Of a stretch of DNA of 64,000 nt, positions 16,958-25,759 are shown one piece after another. The DNA lies in the NCBI RefSeq assembly GCF_003610895.1, contig NZ_MCAS01000026.1:1-64000 (forward strand), read 5' to 3'. Numbering within the stretch: position 1 is the first letter of the stretch; each line of letters starts with the position of its first letter. The position numbers and the translations under genes are program-made. This DNA is from Paraburkholderia fungorum (GTDB taxonomy: Bacteria; Pseudomonadota; Gammaproteobacteria; Burkholderiales; Burkholderiaceae). Below the pieces are notes generated by a model. It saw nothing but the letters and a program-made list of their open reading frames with translations, had not been told where the DNA came from and ran no database searches.

Positions 16958-17758
16958 ATGACAGCCGTCACACCTTATCAGCCCCTGCCCAATAGCTTTC
17001 GCCGCGCCGTGCGCGGCGGCGAAACCTTGATCGGTTGCTGGGCCTCCCTCGCCAGCCCGATTGTGACGGAACTGCTCGGCATCATCGGCTTCGACTGGAT
17101 GCTGCTTGATGCGGAACACGCACCGAACGACGTTCTGACGCTGATCCCGCAGTTGATGGCGCTCAAGGACAGCCCGAGCGCGCCGGTAGTGCGCCCGCCC
17201 GCCAACGACAGCGTGTTCATCAAGCGGCTCCTGGATAGCGGCTTTTCGAATTTTCTGGTGCCGTTCGTCGACAGCGCCGAAGATGCCGCACGCGCCGTCG
17301 CCGCGACCCGCTACCCGCCGCAGGGCATCCGCGGCGTCTCGGTGAGTCACCGCGGCAATCGCTATGCAACGGTCGCCAACTACTTCGACATCGCCAACGA
17401 CAACGTCTGCGTGATCGTGCAGATCGAGAGCCGCAAGGCCATCGAAAATATCGACGAAATTCTCGCCGTGGACGGCGTCGATGCCGTTTTCGTCGGGCCG
17501 TCCGATCTCGCGGTCGCCTACGGCCACATCGGCAATCCGAACCACCCTGACGTGCAACAGGCGATCGCGCACGTCTTCGAACGCGCAGAGGCTGCCGGCA
17601 AGCCGAGCGGCATCCTCGCCCCCGTGCAGGCCGATGCGGAGCGCTATCTCTCGATGGGCTGCCGCGTCGTCGCAGTCTGCGCGGATATGGGCTTGCTGAA
17701 AACCGCCGCACAGACGGTTCAACAACACTTCATGCAGAAACCGGCGGACCGGAAGTAG
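16958..17758 (+). CDS. garL: 2-dehydro-3-deoxyglucarate aldolase
   Basis: Class II (metal-dependent) aldolase of the HpaI family (EC 4.1.2.20), cleaving 5-dehydro-4-deoxyglucarate or its 2-dehydro-3-deoxy isomer to pyruvate and tartronate semialdehyde. The 266-residue product has RRAVRGGETLIGCWASLASP near residue 15, DWMLLDAEHAPND (the Asp-His block) near 45, RPPANDSVFIKRLLDSG near 75 and FVGPSDLAVAYGH near 175. These are GarL wordings. The start at 16958 is chosen because AAGGAGA is eight bases upstream; an ATG at 16952 is too close. It sits 32 bp ahead of garR, whose substrate it makes. It gives a second route besides KdgD. Confidence 0.93.
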   Translation: MTAVTPYQPLPNSFRRAVRGGETLIGCWASLASPIVTELLGIIGFDWMLLDAEHAPNDVLTLIPQLMALKDSPSAPVVRPPANDSVFIKRLLDSGFSNFLVPFVDSAEDAARAVAATRYPPQGIRGVSVSHRGNRYATVANYFDIANDNVCVIVQIESRKAIENIDEILAVDGVDAVFVGPSDLAVAYGHIGNPNHPDVQQAIAHVFERAEAAGKPSGILAPVQADAERYLSMGCRVVAVCADMGLLKTAAQTVQQHFMQKPADRK

Positions 17759-17790
17759 CCACGGCCGCGATGACATCCACGGAGCATTCC

Positions 17791-18684
17791 ATGCAAAAAG
17801 CAGGCTTTATCGGACTCGGCATCATGGGTAAGCCCATGGCTGCCAACCTTCTCAAGAACGGCGTCGCCCTCGCGGCGTTCACGCGCAGCGGCGTGCCCGC
17901 CGAACTCACCCAGGCCGGCGCTATCGCATGCGACAGCCCGGCCGCCGTGGCCGCGCATGCCGACGTGATTTTTGTCATGGTGCCGGACACGCCGGACGTC
18001 GAACGCGTGCTGTTTGGCGAGCAGGGACTCGCCGACGCCTTGCGCCCGGGACAGATCGTGGTCGACATGAGCTCGATTTCGCCGATGGCCACGCGCGACT
18101 TCGCGGCACGCGTGCGCGAGCGCGGCGCGGACTATCTCGATGCACCGGTTTCCGGCGGCGAGGTCGGCGCCAAGGCCGGCTCGCTCACCATCATGGTCGG
18201 CGGCGAAACAGCGAGCTTCGAGCACGTCAAGCCGCTCTTCGACATGATGGGCAAGAACGTCACGCTGATCGGCGGCGTCGGCGCGGGCCAGGTGTGCAAG
18301 GTGGCGAATCAGGTGATCGTTGCCGCGACGATCGAAGCCGTCGGCGAGGCGTTGCTGCTCGCCTCCAAAGCCGGCGTCGATCCGGCGCGCGTGCGCGAAG
18401 CGTTGATGGGCGGCTTCGCATCCTCGCGCATTCTCGAAGTGCACGGTGAACGGATGACGAAGCGCAGCTTCGATCCGGGATTTCGCATCGAGCTTCACCA
18501 GAAGGATCTGAATCTCGCGCTGTCGACCGCTCAGGCACTTGGCGTCTCCCTGCCGAATACAGCCACCTGCCAGGCGCTCTTCAACGCCTGCGTGGCGCAT
18601 GGCGGCAAGGCATGGGACCACTCGGCCATGGTGCGCGCGCTCGAAGTACTCGCCAATCACGAAATCGGCCAGCAAACCGCTTAA
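17791..18684 (+). CDS. garR: 2-hydroxy-3-oxopropionate (tartronate semialdehyde) reductase
   Basis: NAD(P)H-dependent beta-hydroxyacid dehydrogenase (EC 1.1.1.60) reducing tartronate semialdehyde to D-glycerate. The 297-residue reading starts MQKAGFIGLGIMGKPMAANL, the dinucleotide-binding motif. DAPVSGGEVGAKAGSL follows near residue 120 (substrate-binding loop), then the catalytic Lys in GAGQVCKVANQVIV near 170. GGAG lies seven bases before the ATG at 17791; upstream in-frame codons from 17770 are rejected. Length equals the family (about 295). It follows garL directly. A glycerate kinase to finish the branch is not in the window. Confidence 0.94.
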   Translation: MQKAGFIGLGIMGKPMAANLLKNGVALAAFTRSGVPAELTQAGAIACDSPAAVAAHADVIFVMVPDTPDVERVLFGEQGLADALRPGQIVVDMSSISPMATRDFAARVRERGADYLDAPVSGGEVGAKAGSLTIMVGGETASFEHVKPLFDMMGKNVTLIGGVGAGQVCKVANQVIVAATIEAVGEALLLASKAGVDPARVREALMGGFASSRILEVHGERMTKRSFDPGFRIELHQKDLNLALSTAQALGVSLPNTATCQALFNACVAHGGKAWDHSAMVRALEVLANHEIGQQTA

Positions 18685-18964
18685 GCACGCAGCCCCGACC
18701 CTCGGCGCCGCCCTACTGTCTCCATGCAAATAGACAGGTAGGCGCGGCGCTTCCTCGCATTCGCGAGCCTGGCAAGCGAGTCTCACCCGCAACGGTTTCA
18801 TCTGGTCACGCAGTTTTATTACAAATATTAAGGATGACTTACAGATAGAGAGACGACACTTCAATCCCTGCTTATTCAAGCCGAGATTGAAGAAACGCAT
18901 CCCACCGAGCATCGGAAAGTTCTGACGATCATTCACAACACCCACAAAGGGAAAGGAGACATCC

Positions 18965-21166
18965 GTGGCAACCCACGATAAAAACAACGGCAAGCAGGTG
19001 GCATCGAGAGCACCCGATCGAAACGAACCCAATTCACCTAAACGCAGAGCATTCATGCTGCTCGCAGGCACCTCCGCAGGGGCCACCCTGTTAGGAACTC
19101 TGCCTGGATGCGGCGGCAACAGCGGCTCGTTAGGCTCCGCGACAACGGGATCGACGACACCGCCGCCCGTCGCGGCAGCAGACCCGATCTGGGGGCCCAC
19201 CGGCCAGGCAACGGCAATCATCAACAGGCTTGCCAGCATCACCACGTCGACGTTCCCATCTGTCGATTTTCAGGTGACGGGCTATGGCGCGCGGACGCTG
19301 CCGGCATCCGCCCTGATTCAGGCGAGCGCGTGGCCTGGCGGCACGATTTCATGGGTAACGGGATCGCAAGCCGCGACGTCGCCGCAAAGCCCCGGCTCGA
19401 ACGTCATGGTGCCGTGGGATATGACGGACACGGCCTATGATTCGTACTCCGCATTCAATGCCGCGATTCAGGCCGCGCACGCGGCGGGCGGCGGCCGCGT
19501 GGTGGTGCCGGCCGGCAACTGGTATTGCGGCGGCCCGATCGTACTCCTGAGCAATGTGAATTTCCATTTGAGCTCCGGCTGCACGATCTATTTCAGCCCT
19601 AACCCGGTTGACTACGCGAAGAATGGCCCATACGCGACGGCGAACGGCAATCTGTACTGGACGCGCTGGCAAGCGAACGACTGCCTGAACTTCGGTTCGC
19701 CGATCTATGCGTACCAGCAGACCAACATCGCGCTGACCGCCGACGACAATACCTGCGTGTTGAACGGCCAGGCGATGACGCCGATGCAGTTGAGCACCAA
19801 ACCGCCGACCTCGTGCTGGTGGACATGGAAAGGTTCGAGCAACGAGTATGGCTACGTGAAACCGGCTTCGGGCGGTGCGCCGGTTTCGCAAGCCGATGCG
19901 AACACGGGCACCACCGCCTACCCGGCCAACTCCGCCACTTACCCGGCCAGCGTTGCCTTGACGAGTCTGCCCGCGGCCCAGGTCACGAATCCGCAGGCCA
20001 ACGTGTCGTTCACGAATCAGGATGGCACGACCACGACGCTGATGAATCTGCTTACGGTCTCGGGCTGGAATCAGGACCAGAACTATCTGCCGGCGCTGTC
20101 AGAGCTCGGCGTGCCGGTCGTGGATCGCACCTTCGGTCTCGGTCACTTTCTGCGCCCCTGCATGGTCGAATTCATCGGCTGCACCAACGTGCTGCTGCAG
20201 AATTACCACACGCAGAACACGCCGTTCTGGCAGCATCACCCGACCGATTGCACGAACGTGGTGATCGACGGCGTGTTCGCGGATAGCATCGGCCCGAACA
20301 ACGACGGCTTCGATCCGGATGCGTGCAATTACGTGCTGGTGCAGAACGTTCAGTTCAATACCGGCGACGATTGCATCGCGATCAAGTCCGGCAAGTGCCT
20401 CGACACTGAATACGGCCCGATGCAGAACATCGTGGTTCAGAACTGCACGATGCAAAGCGGCCACGGCGGGCTCACGATCGGCAGCGAAATGAGCGCGGGC
20501 GTTGAGAACGTCTACGCGCGCAATCTGACGATGCAGAACGAAAACTGGGCGACCAATCCGCTGAACATCGCGCTGCGCTTCAAGACCAACATGAACCGCG
20601 GCGGGTTCATCAACAACGTGTGGATCAACGGCGTGACGCTGCCCAACGGTGTGAACCTGGCGGGCAAATACGGCGGCGGCGCGCTGGGTTCGAGCGTTCC
20701 GGGCTCGGTTCCCGGCACGGGCACAGTCGGTCTCACGGCCAACCCATCCACGGGCCAGGGCGGCCTGATCACGTTCGACTGCGATTACAGCCCATCGGGC
20801 GATGCGGTGCGCTGGAACCCGGCGACGATCAACAACGTCAACATCACGAACGTGAACGCGACCAACACGTCGGGTACGGTGAGCTACGCGATGCCTGCGG
20901 GTTTCTCCGCGACCTCGGCTTCATGCTTCCAGGCTATCGTCGCACAGGGCCCGGTGGCGGCGGACTACAACGGTCCACTGCCGGTCCCGACCGTGCAGCC
21001 GATTACGGGTGTGACGATCTCGAACTGCAACCTGGGAACGCCGATTTGCACAGGCCCGGCAACCACCAGCACGCCGGGGCCGGTCTTCGTGAACAACGTG
21101 AAAGCCATCACGCTCAGCAACGTGGTGATCGGTGGGGTCACGTATAACAGCTCGCTGGTTGGCTGA
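18965..21166 (+). CDS. Glycoside hydrolase family 28 polygalacturonase, exported (lipoprotein-like)
   Basis: A 733-residue right-handed beta-helix enzyme hydrolysing polygalacturonate, feeding the catabolic genes around it. GTG start at 18965 with AAAGGAGA upstream. The N-terminus carries PKRRAFMLLAGTSAGATLLG followed by LPGC, which fits a Tat-type leader ending in a lipobox. GH28 catalytic motifs are all present between about residues 435 and 540: NDGFDPDAC (the NTD position), NTGDDCIAIKSG, SGHGGLTIGSE and LRFKTN (the RxK position). The long N-terminal extension and multi-motif spacing resemble exo-acting PehX-type enzymes. It is transcribed alone and followed by a strong terminator. Exo or endo mode is not certain. 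Confidence 0.9.
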   Translation: MATHDKNNGKQVASRAPDRNEPNSPKRRAFMLLAGTSAGATLLGTLPGCGGNSGSLGSATTGSTTPPPVAAADPIWGPTGQATAIINRLASITTSTFPSVDFQVTGYGARTLPASALIQASAWPGGTISWVTGSQAATSPQSPGSNVMVPWDMTDTAYDSYSAFNAAIQAAHAAGGGRVVVPAGNWYCGGPIVLLSNVNFHLSSGCTIYFSPNPVDYAKNGPYATANGNLYWTRWQANDCLNFGSPIYAYQQTNIALTADDNTCVLNGQAMTPMQLSTKPPTSCWWTWKGSSNEYGYVKPASGGAPVSQADANTGTTAYPANSATYPASVALTSLPAAQVTNPQANVSFTNQDGTTTTLMNLLTVSGWNQDQNYLPALSELGVPVVDRTFGLGHFLRPCMVEFIGCTNVLLQNYHTQNTPFWQHHPTDCTNVVIDGVFADSIGPNNDGFDPDACNYVLVQNVQFNTGDDCIAIKSGKCLDTEYGPMQNIVVQNCTMQSGHGGLTIGSEMSAGVENVYARNLTMQNENWATNPLNIALRFKTNMNRGGFINNVWINGVTLPNGVNLAGKYGGGALGSSVPGSVPGTGTVGLTANPSTGQGGLITFDCDYSPSGDAVRWNPATINNVNITNVNATNTSGTVSYAMPAGFSATSASCFQAIVAQGPVAADYNGPLPVPTVQPITGVTISNCNLGTPICTGPATTSTPGPVFVNNVKAITLSNVVIGGVTYNSSLVG

Positions 21167-21190
21167 CGAACAGGCGAGAGTCTCAAAACA

Positions 21191-21222
21191 AATGGCGGCG
21201 CCCTGGGGCGCCGCCATTTTTG
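21191..21222 (+). terminator. Intrinsic terminator after the polygalacturonase gene
   Basis: AATGGCGGCGCCC pairs perfectly with GGGCGCCGCCATT around a two-base loop and is followed by TTTT. It starts 25 bp after the stop and lies between convergent genes. The A-rich other flank may make it work in both directions. Confidence 0.9.
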
Positions 21223-21303
21223 CATCTTCGTTTAGTTTCGCTTACCCGGCGTGCGTCGCGAGCCGATCCTAACCGCCATTCGCGCTATCGCTCACTTTGT
21301 CGC

Positions 21304-22608
21304 TCACTTACCCGCCACATTCGCTGCCACACTCGCCGCCACCCAGCGCGGCTCGGGGGTCTTGTCGCCACTTCGGGCCAGCAGGCACACCACGGCAGCC
21401 GCGACGATATCGAACACTGCCAGCACGACAAACAACGGGCTATAGCCGATCTGCGTGACCAGCACGCCGAACAGCGCCGTGAACGCGGCCGCGCCCAGGT
21501 AGCCGGCCATGCCGCCCATACCCGTGGCAGTGGCGACTTCGTTCTTGCCGAACATGTCGGAGGTAATCGCGTACAGTGCCCCGGACAGCGTCTGGTGAGC
21601 AAAACCGCCGACACACAGCAGCGCAACCGCCACATACGGACTCGCCACCAGCCCGACACAGGCCGGCCCGATCATGCAGAGCGCGCCCACCACGAACACC
21701 AGCTTGCGCGAGGTGAACAGCGAGACCTTTGCGTATCGATGAAACAGCGGGCTGAGATAGCCGCCGAGCACGCAACCGATATCCGCCGCCAGAAAAGGCA
21801 TCCATGCGTACAGCGCGACTTCCTTCAGATTCATGTGGCGCTCGGTCATCATGTAGAGCGGAATCCATGCATTGAAGGTCTGCCAGGCCGGCTCGGAAAG
21901 AATCCGGGGAATACCGATTGCCCAGAAATCGCGGCTGCCCAGCATAGCCTTCCAGCTGCGCTTGACCGCGCCGAATTCGCTGTGCTTCGCCTCCTGCCCG
22001 CTGAGGATGTACTCGCGCTCGGCGTCGCTCAACAGCTTCTGTTTCTGCGGGTGCTTGTAAAGCAGCATCCACAGCACGCTCCACACAATCCCCGCCACAC
22101 CGACGATCAGAAACGCCCATTGCCATTGACCGTGCAACAACGCCCAAACGACCAGCGGCGGCGCCAGCAGCGCGCCCACGGACGAGCCGATATTGAACCA
22201 GCCGATCGCAACGGAACGCTCCTTGGCCGGGAACCACTCGCTCGTCGCCTTGACGCCGGCCGGGATGCCCGCCGCTTCAGCGATACCGAGCACACCGCGG
22301 AAGAATGCGAGGCTGCGCCAGCCCGTGGCCCATGCCGCCGCGGCACACGCCAGCGACCAGGCGAGCGCGAACGCTGCAAAGCCGAGCTTGGTGCCGACTG
22401 TGTCGAGCACATAGCCCGCGACCGGCTGCATGAACGCATAGCAAAGTTGCCACGCCACCACCACGTGCGAATACTGCGCGGTCGTGATGTTGAGGTCCTT
22501 CATCAGCGTCGGCGCGGCGACCGACAGCGTATTGCGCGCAAGGTAGTTGATGATGAGGCCGGCCGCGACCAGGCTGACCATCCACCAGCGAATGCCCTTG
22601 ATTTTCAT
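21304..22608 (-). CDS. MFS hexuronate transporter (ExuT-like)
   Basis: Twelve-helix anion:cation symporter family carrier of 434 residues. Start at 22608 with GGAGA eight bases upstream; the reading starts MKIKGIRWWMVSLVAAGLI and INYLARNTLSVAAPTLM, the first-helix motif of ExuT-type proteins. AEAAGIPAGVKATSEWFP near residue 115 and NAWIPLYMMTERHM near 245 are also typical. It lies 25 bp downstream of the second uronate dehydrogenase-like gene in the same unit, so galacturonate or glucuronate proton symport is the likely job. It is the third uronate or aldarate uptake system in the window. Confidence 0.88.
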   Translation of the reverse strand: MKIKGIRWWMVSLVAAGLIINYLARNTLSVAAPTLMKDLNITTAQYSHVVVAWQLCYAFMQPVAGYVLDTVGTKLGFAAFALAWSLACAAAAWATGWRSLAFFRGVLGIAEAAGIPAGVKATSEWFPAKERSVAIGWFNIGSSVGALLAPPLVVWALLHGQWQWAFLIVGVAGIVWSVLWMLLYKHPQKQKLLSDAEREYILSGQEAKHSEFGAVKRSWKAMLGSRDFWAIGIPRILSEPAWQTFNAWIPLYMMTERHMNLKEVALYAWMPFLAADIGCVLGGYLSPLFHRYAKVSLFTSRKLVFVVGALCMIGPACVGLVASPYVAVALLCVGGFAHQTLSGALYAITSDMFGKNEVATATGMGGMAGYLGAAAFTALFGVLVTQIGYSPLFVVLAVFDIVAAAVVCLLARSGDKTPEPRWVAASVAANVAGK

Positions 22609-22633
22609 GACTGCGTCTCCTCGTATTCCTTGA

Positions 22634-23446
22634 TCAATCAGGACGGCCTGCGTCGGCATCGCGCGAGTAATCGATGCCGACGAAGCTGCCGCCCTGGTAA
22701 CGCTGGCCCAACGCATCGAGCGGGTTCGGCTGCGCGAGGATTTCCCCGGCGTAGACCTCGGCGTCCTGCGTCGGCCGGTAGCCCAGACGGCTCGCGCCGC
22801 TGTTGTCCCACCAGCTGCGCTTGTTGGCTGACACACCCCACACGGTGATGAATCCGACGTCGTCCGCCTCGACACAGCGGTCGAGAAAATGCAGCAGGTC
22901 GCGATGACCGAACCAGGTGCTCAGGTGCCGCCGCTCGGTCGGCCGCTCAAGGCAACTGCCAATGCGCACGCAAATGCTCTCGATACCGTGCTTGTCCCAA
23001 TACATCCGCGCGAGTGCTTCGCCCCACACCTTGCTCAGACCGTAGAAGCCGTCCGGGCGCACTGCGCAGTCGAGACTGAGATGTTCGGTGACCGGATACA
23101 TGCCGATCGCGTGATTCGAGCTGGCGAACACCACGCGCCCAACGCCTTGCCGGCGCGCGCCTTCGTACACCTCGACCAGCGCGCGCAGGTTGTTGTCGAT
23201 GATTTCCGGCAGCGGACGCTCCACGCTCGTGCCGGCGAAGTGAATCAGCACGTCGACGCCGGCCAGCAAACGATCGACGACGGCGGGGTCGCGCAGGTCG
23301 CCGTGCATCACGTCCTCGCCTTCCACCAGCGGAACCAGCGCCTTGGAGCCGGCGGCCGAACGCAAGGCGACGCCACGTGCAATCAACGCCGCGCGGACGA
23401 CCGAGCCAAGCTGGCCACCAGCGCCACTCAGGGCAATTTTCTTCAT
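22634..23446 (-). CDS. Second uronate dehydrogenase-like NAD-dependent epimerase/dehydratase
   Basis: A 270-residue short-chain dehydrogenase starting MKKIALSGAGGQLGSVV (NAD-binding GAGGQLG). It parallels the udh at 5742-6584: VLIHFAGTSVERPLPEI against VVHLGGISVEAPFED, RVVFASSNHAIGMYP against RIVYASSNHAVGFHP, and the catalytic YGLSKVWGE near 140 against YGVTKCFGE. Length is closer to characterised Udh proteins than that of the first copy. AAGGAA precedes the ATG at 23446. It leads an operon with an ExuT-like carrier and has two regulon sites upstream. It may be a Udh isozyme for another uronate or a related sugar-acid dehydrogenase. Confidence 0.85.
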   Translation of the reverse strand: MKKIALSGAGGQLGSVVRAALIARGVALRSAAGSKALVPLVEGEDVMHGDLRDPAVVDRLLAGVDVLIHFAGTSVERPLPEIIDNNLRALVEVYEGARRQGVGRVVFASSNHAIGMYPVTEHLSLDCAVRPDGFYGLSKVWGEALARMYWDKHGIESICVRIGSCLERPTERRHLSTWFGHRDLLHFLDRCVEADDVGFITVWGVSANKRSWWDNSGASRLGYRPTQDAEVYAGEILAQPNPLDALGQRYQGGSFVGIDYSRDADAGRPD

Positions 23447-23851
23447 AGGGGTTCCTTTACAGCGCTGCGCGCGATTGAGCCGGCGGACGGCAAGCAGTGA
23501 AGCCGAAGCGGCAAGGACCAAGAACGGCCTTTAGTTGTACGATAACGTACTATCTACGATGGCGAGATCGATTTCAACCAGGCACTTACCCGTACCCGTG
23601 CAGCGAACAACAGAAATTACCCTTTAAAAACAATCCCATCTGTCAATTTTATTTATGTGACGTCGTATAACAAAACAGCCAATTCAGTCGTTGGCAATGC
23701 GCTATCCAGCCACTTCGCTACTCCGCTTTGAACGCCAATGCACAGATGGGCACCTCGCTACCACCCGCGTAGAACGGGGCCAGATACGAAGGCGGCCGGC
23801 GCAGGCAAATCGCCTCCCGCCGGCCACACCCACTATGTCAGCGCCCGCGCA
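23447..23851. promoter_or_regulatory. Upstream region of second udh with two operator-like sites
   Basis: This 405-bp stretch has no gene. TTGTACGATAA at 23535-23545 is the regulon motif about 90 bp upstream of the start. TCGTATAACAA at 23663-23673 (reverse complement TTGTTATACGA) fits TNGTNNNACNA and lies 128 bp further away. The two-site layout echoes that upstream of dctPQM. The rest is featureless and partly AT-rich. Confidence 0.65.
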
Positions 23852-24673
23852 TCAGGAACCGATAAATTCCAGCAGATCGGCGTTTACCTTGTCGGCTTCG
23901 ACCGTGCACATGCCGTGCTGCCCGCCCGGGTAGACCTTGAGCGTGGCGTCCCTGACAATTTCTGCCGTCTTGCGGCCGGCCGCGTCGATCGGCACGATCT
24001 GGTCGTCGTCGCCATGCAGCACCAGCGTCGGCACATCGATCTTCTTCAGATCTTCCGTGTAGTCGACTTCGGAGAACTGCTTGATGCAGTCGTACAGCCC
24101 CTTGATCGAACCGACCATGCCTTGCGCCCAGAACGAATCGATCACGCCCTGCGACACCTTCGCGTTCGGACGGTTGTAACCATAAAACGGCAGCGCCAGA
24201 TCCTTGAAAAACTGCGAACGGTCGTCTACCACGCCCTTGCGGATGCCGTCGAACACGTCGATCGGCGTGCCTTCGGGATTGCCTTCCGTCTTGAGCATCA
24301 GCGGCGGCACAGCACCGATCAGCACGGCCTTCGCCACGCGTTTCGTGCCGTGCCGGCCGATGTAGTGCGCGACCTCCCCACCCCCGGTCGAATGCCCGAC
24401 CATCGTAGCGTCCTGCAGGTCGAGGTGCTCGATCAGCGCGGCGAGATCGTCGGCGTAGGTATCCATATCGTTGCCCTCCCACGTCTGCGCCGAGCGGCCA
24501 TGACTGCGCCGGTCGTGCGCGATCACGCGAAAGCCTTTGCTGCCGAGGAACAGCATCTGCGCGTCCCAGGCATCCGCGGACAACGGCCAGCCGTGCGAGA
24601 AGACAATCGGGCGGCCTTTGCCCCAGTCCTTGTAGAAAATTTCCGTACCGTCTTTCGTGGTGATCGTGCTCAT
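23852..24673 (-). CDS. Alpha/beta hydrolase, non-haem chloroperoxidase/esterase type
   Basis: A 273-residue cytoplasmic serine hydrolase of the cofactor-free perhydrolase/chloroperoxidase group. Blocks: DGTEIFYKDWGKGRPIVFSHGWP at the start (oxyanion-hole HGWP), nucleophile Ser in VGHSTGGGEV near residue 95, the acid in LHGDDDQIVP near 225 and the catalytic His in GGQHGMC near 252. AAGGAG lies before the ATG at 24673. Proteins of this group hydrolyse esters and can form peracids in vitro; the physiological substrate is unknown. It is alone, with no obvious link to the uronate genes upstream on the same strand. Confidence 0.9.
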   Translation of the reverse strand: MSTITTKDGTEIFYKDWGKGRPIVFSHGWPLSADAWDAQMLFLGSKGFRVIAHDRRSHGRSAQTWEGNDMDTYADDLAALIEHLDLQDATMVGHSTGGGEVAHYIGRHGTKRVAKAVLIGAVPPLMLKTEGNPEGTPIDVFDGIRKGVVDDRSQFFKDLALPFYGYNRPNAKVSQGVIDSFWAQGMVGSIKGLYDCIKQFSEVDYTEDLKKIDVPTLVLHGDDDQIVPIDAAGRKTAEIVRDATLKVYPGGQHGMCTVEADKVNADLLEFIGS

Positions 24674-25399
24674 CTGCTGACTCCTTCGGGATGACGTCTG
24701 CCGTCGCCGGCAGGTGGATGAAGCATGCCTCTCAGATCATTCGCACAGCATGGGCCGTGCCGTCCGACGAAAACAAAACCGTTGCCGCTGCACTAACCGC
24801 CGCATTAACCCGATCAACCGCGAATGCAGGACGAACTCGAAGCGTGTGCAGGCGACTGGGTGGAACGTGGAAGAAAAACGACCGGCGGTACACGGCGGGA
24901 TGCTTACTCAAGCATGACACGGCCTGCAACACACTTTGATGACTGAATTGATGACTGACTCACGAAGAACAGCGCCGGTTCACGTGGCATTCGAAATGAC
25001 TGGCAGGCATGAACAACGGATAACGGCGCGGCATGAGGCGCCTGCCGGCAAGTTGCATGGTAGAAATAAACTAGCCCGATGGCTAGCTGACAGGCCAATA
25101 GAAAGTCGGCGCGAACGGAGGTATTGTCGGTTGATGACGAGTGGACCTTAGTCCCGAACCTCAATCCGGCATCCACATTCAGCCGGCCCATGTTAAAGGA
25201 GATTTTCACCGTGCCGCGCCCGCTATCGCGCCCCGCACGCCTCGAACCAACCGAACTGCCAGTTGCGCCAATGCCGTCGTAACCGCTCATCGCGGTCCTG
25301 CCTTCGCCCTCTTCCCTTCGTTCGATTCTCAGCCGGGCAATGCCCCCGCCTTTTGCTGCATGACACCAACAATCGGCGACGTCGTGTGCTTGTGCATTA
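24674..25399. other. Gene-free interval of about 730 bp
   Basis: I saw no convincing gene here on either strand. Open frames lack start signals, codon bias and recognisable similarity. A small inverted repeat CTAGCC-CGAT-GGCTAG at 25071-25086 is present without a T-run. The interval holds the chloroperoxidase promoter on one side and the toxin-antitoxin promoter on the other, so part is regulatory. Confidence 0.5.
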
Positions 25400-25415
25400 A
25401 TAACATATTTGTTAT
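25400..25415. promoter_or_regulatory. Inverted repeat, probable operator of the toxin-antitoxin pair
   Basis: ATAACA at 25400-25405 and TGTTAT at 25410-25415 form a perfect inverted repeat with a four-base spacer, 12 bp before the toxin ATG. Toxin-antitoxin operons are usually repressed by the antitoxin at such a site near the promoter. Binding by the XRE antitoxin downstream is inferred. Confidence 0.6.
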
Positions 25416-25426
25416 CATCAATTTCA

Positions 25427-25759
25427 ATGGCATTTACGATTGGCTTTTACAACGAAAAGGTCAAAGTGAACGTTGCCTCCTTGCCGAAAACGCTGCTCGC
25501 GCGCTTTATCGCGCTGGCCGATCGCATGGAGGAACACGGCCCGAATCTCGGTGAGCCGCACACCGCGTCAATGGGTGGCGGTTTGTTCGAGATGCGCCTC
25601 AAAGGTGCGGAAGGCATCGCCAGAGTGTTCTACTGCGCGATCGTCGAACGGCAAATCGTCATGCTTCACAGCTTCGTGAAGAAGTCGCAACAAACGCCAC
25701 GCAACGAACTGGACGTGGCGCGCAAAAGACTGCTGGAGATCAGAAATGGCAACTTATAA
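25427..25759 (+). CDS. higB: RelE/HigB-type toxin (phage-derived Gp49-like)
   Basis: A 110-residue basic protein starting MAFTIGFYNEKVKVNVASLP. The HigB/Gp49-like pattern is present: a helical ADRMEEHGPNLGEPHT stretch near residues 30-45, strand GGLFEMRLKG near 50, ARVFYCAIVERQIVMLHSFVKKSQQTP near 65-90, and the final basic helix ARKRLLEIRNGN. The FVKKSQQTP loop is characteristic of these ribosome-dependent mRNA interferase-type toxins. It precedes and overlaps the antitoxin by 14 bp, the toxin-first order of higBA loci. Toxicity is inferred from family. Confidence 0.88.
   Translation: MAFTIGFYNEKVKVNVASLPKTLLARFIALADRMEEHGPNLGEPHTASMGGGLFEMRLKGAEGIARVFYCAIVERQIVMLHSFVKKSQQTPRNELDVARKRLLEIRNGNL

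Noticed and set aside
18829..18845. AAGGATGACTTA stretch before the polygalacturonase as an operator copy
   Set aside because: It keeps only the GGATGA half of the motif and lacks the TTGT half.
17719..19245. Long minus-strand frame across garR and the start of the polygalacturonase gene
   Set aside because: It spans two sense genes with clear family motifs and an intergenic gap, and has no family pattern of its own.
21220..22848. A 542-residue open frame antisense to the ExuT-like carrier
   Set aside because: It mirrors a membrane-protein gene, is Arg/His-rich and has no ribosome-binding site or domain.
25071..25086. CTAGCC-CGAT-GGCTAG as a terminator
   Set aside because: The stem is only six bases with no T-run, and no gene ends nearby.
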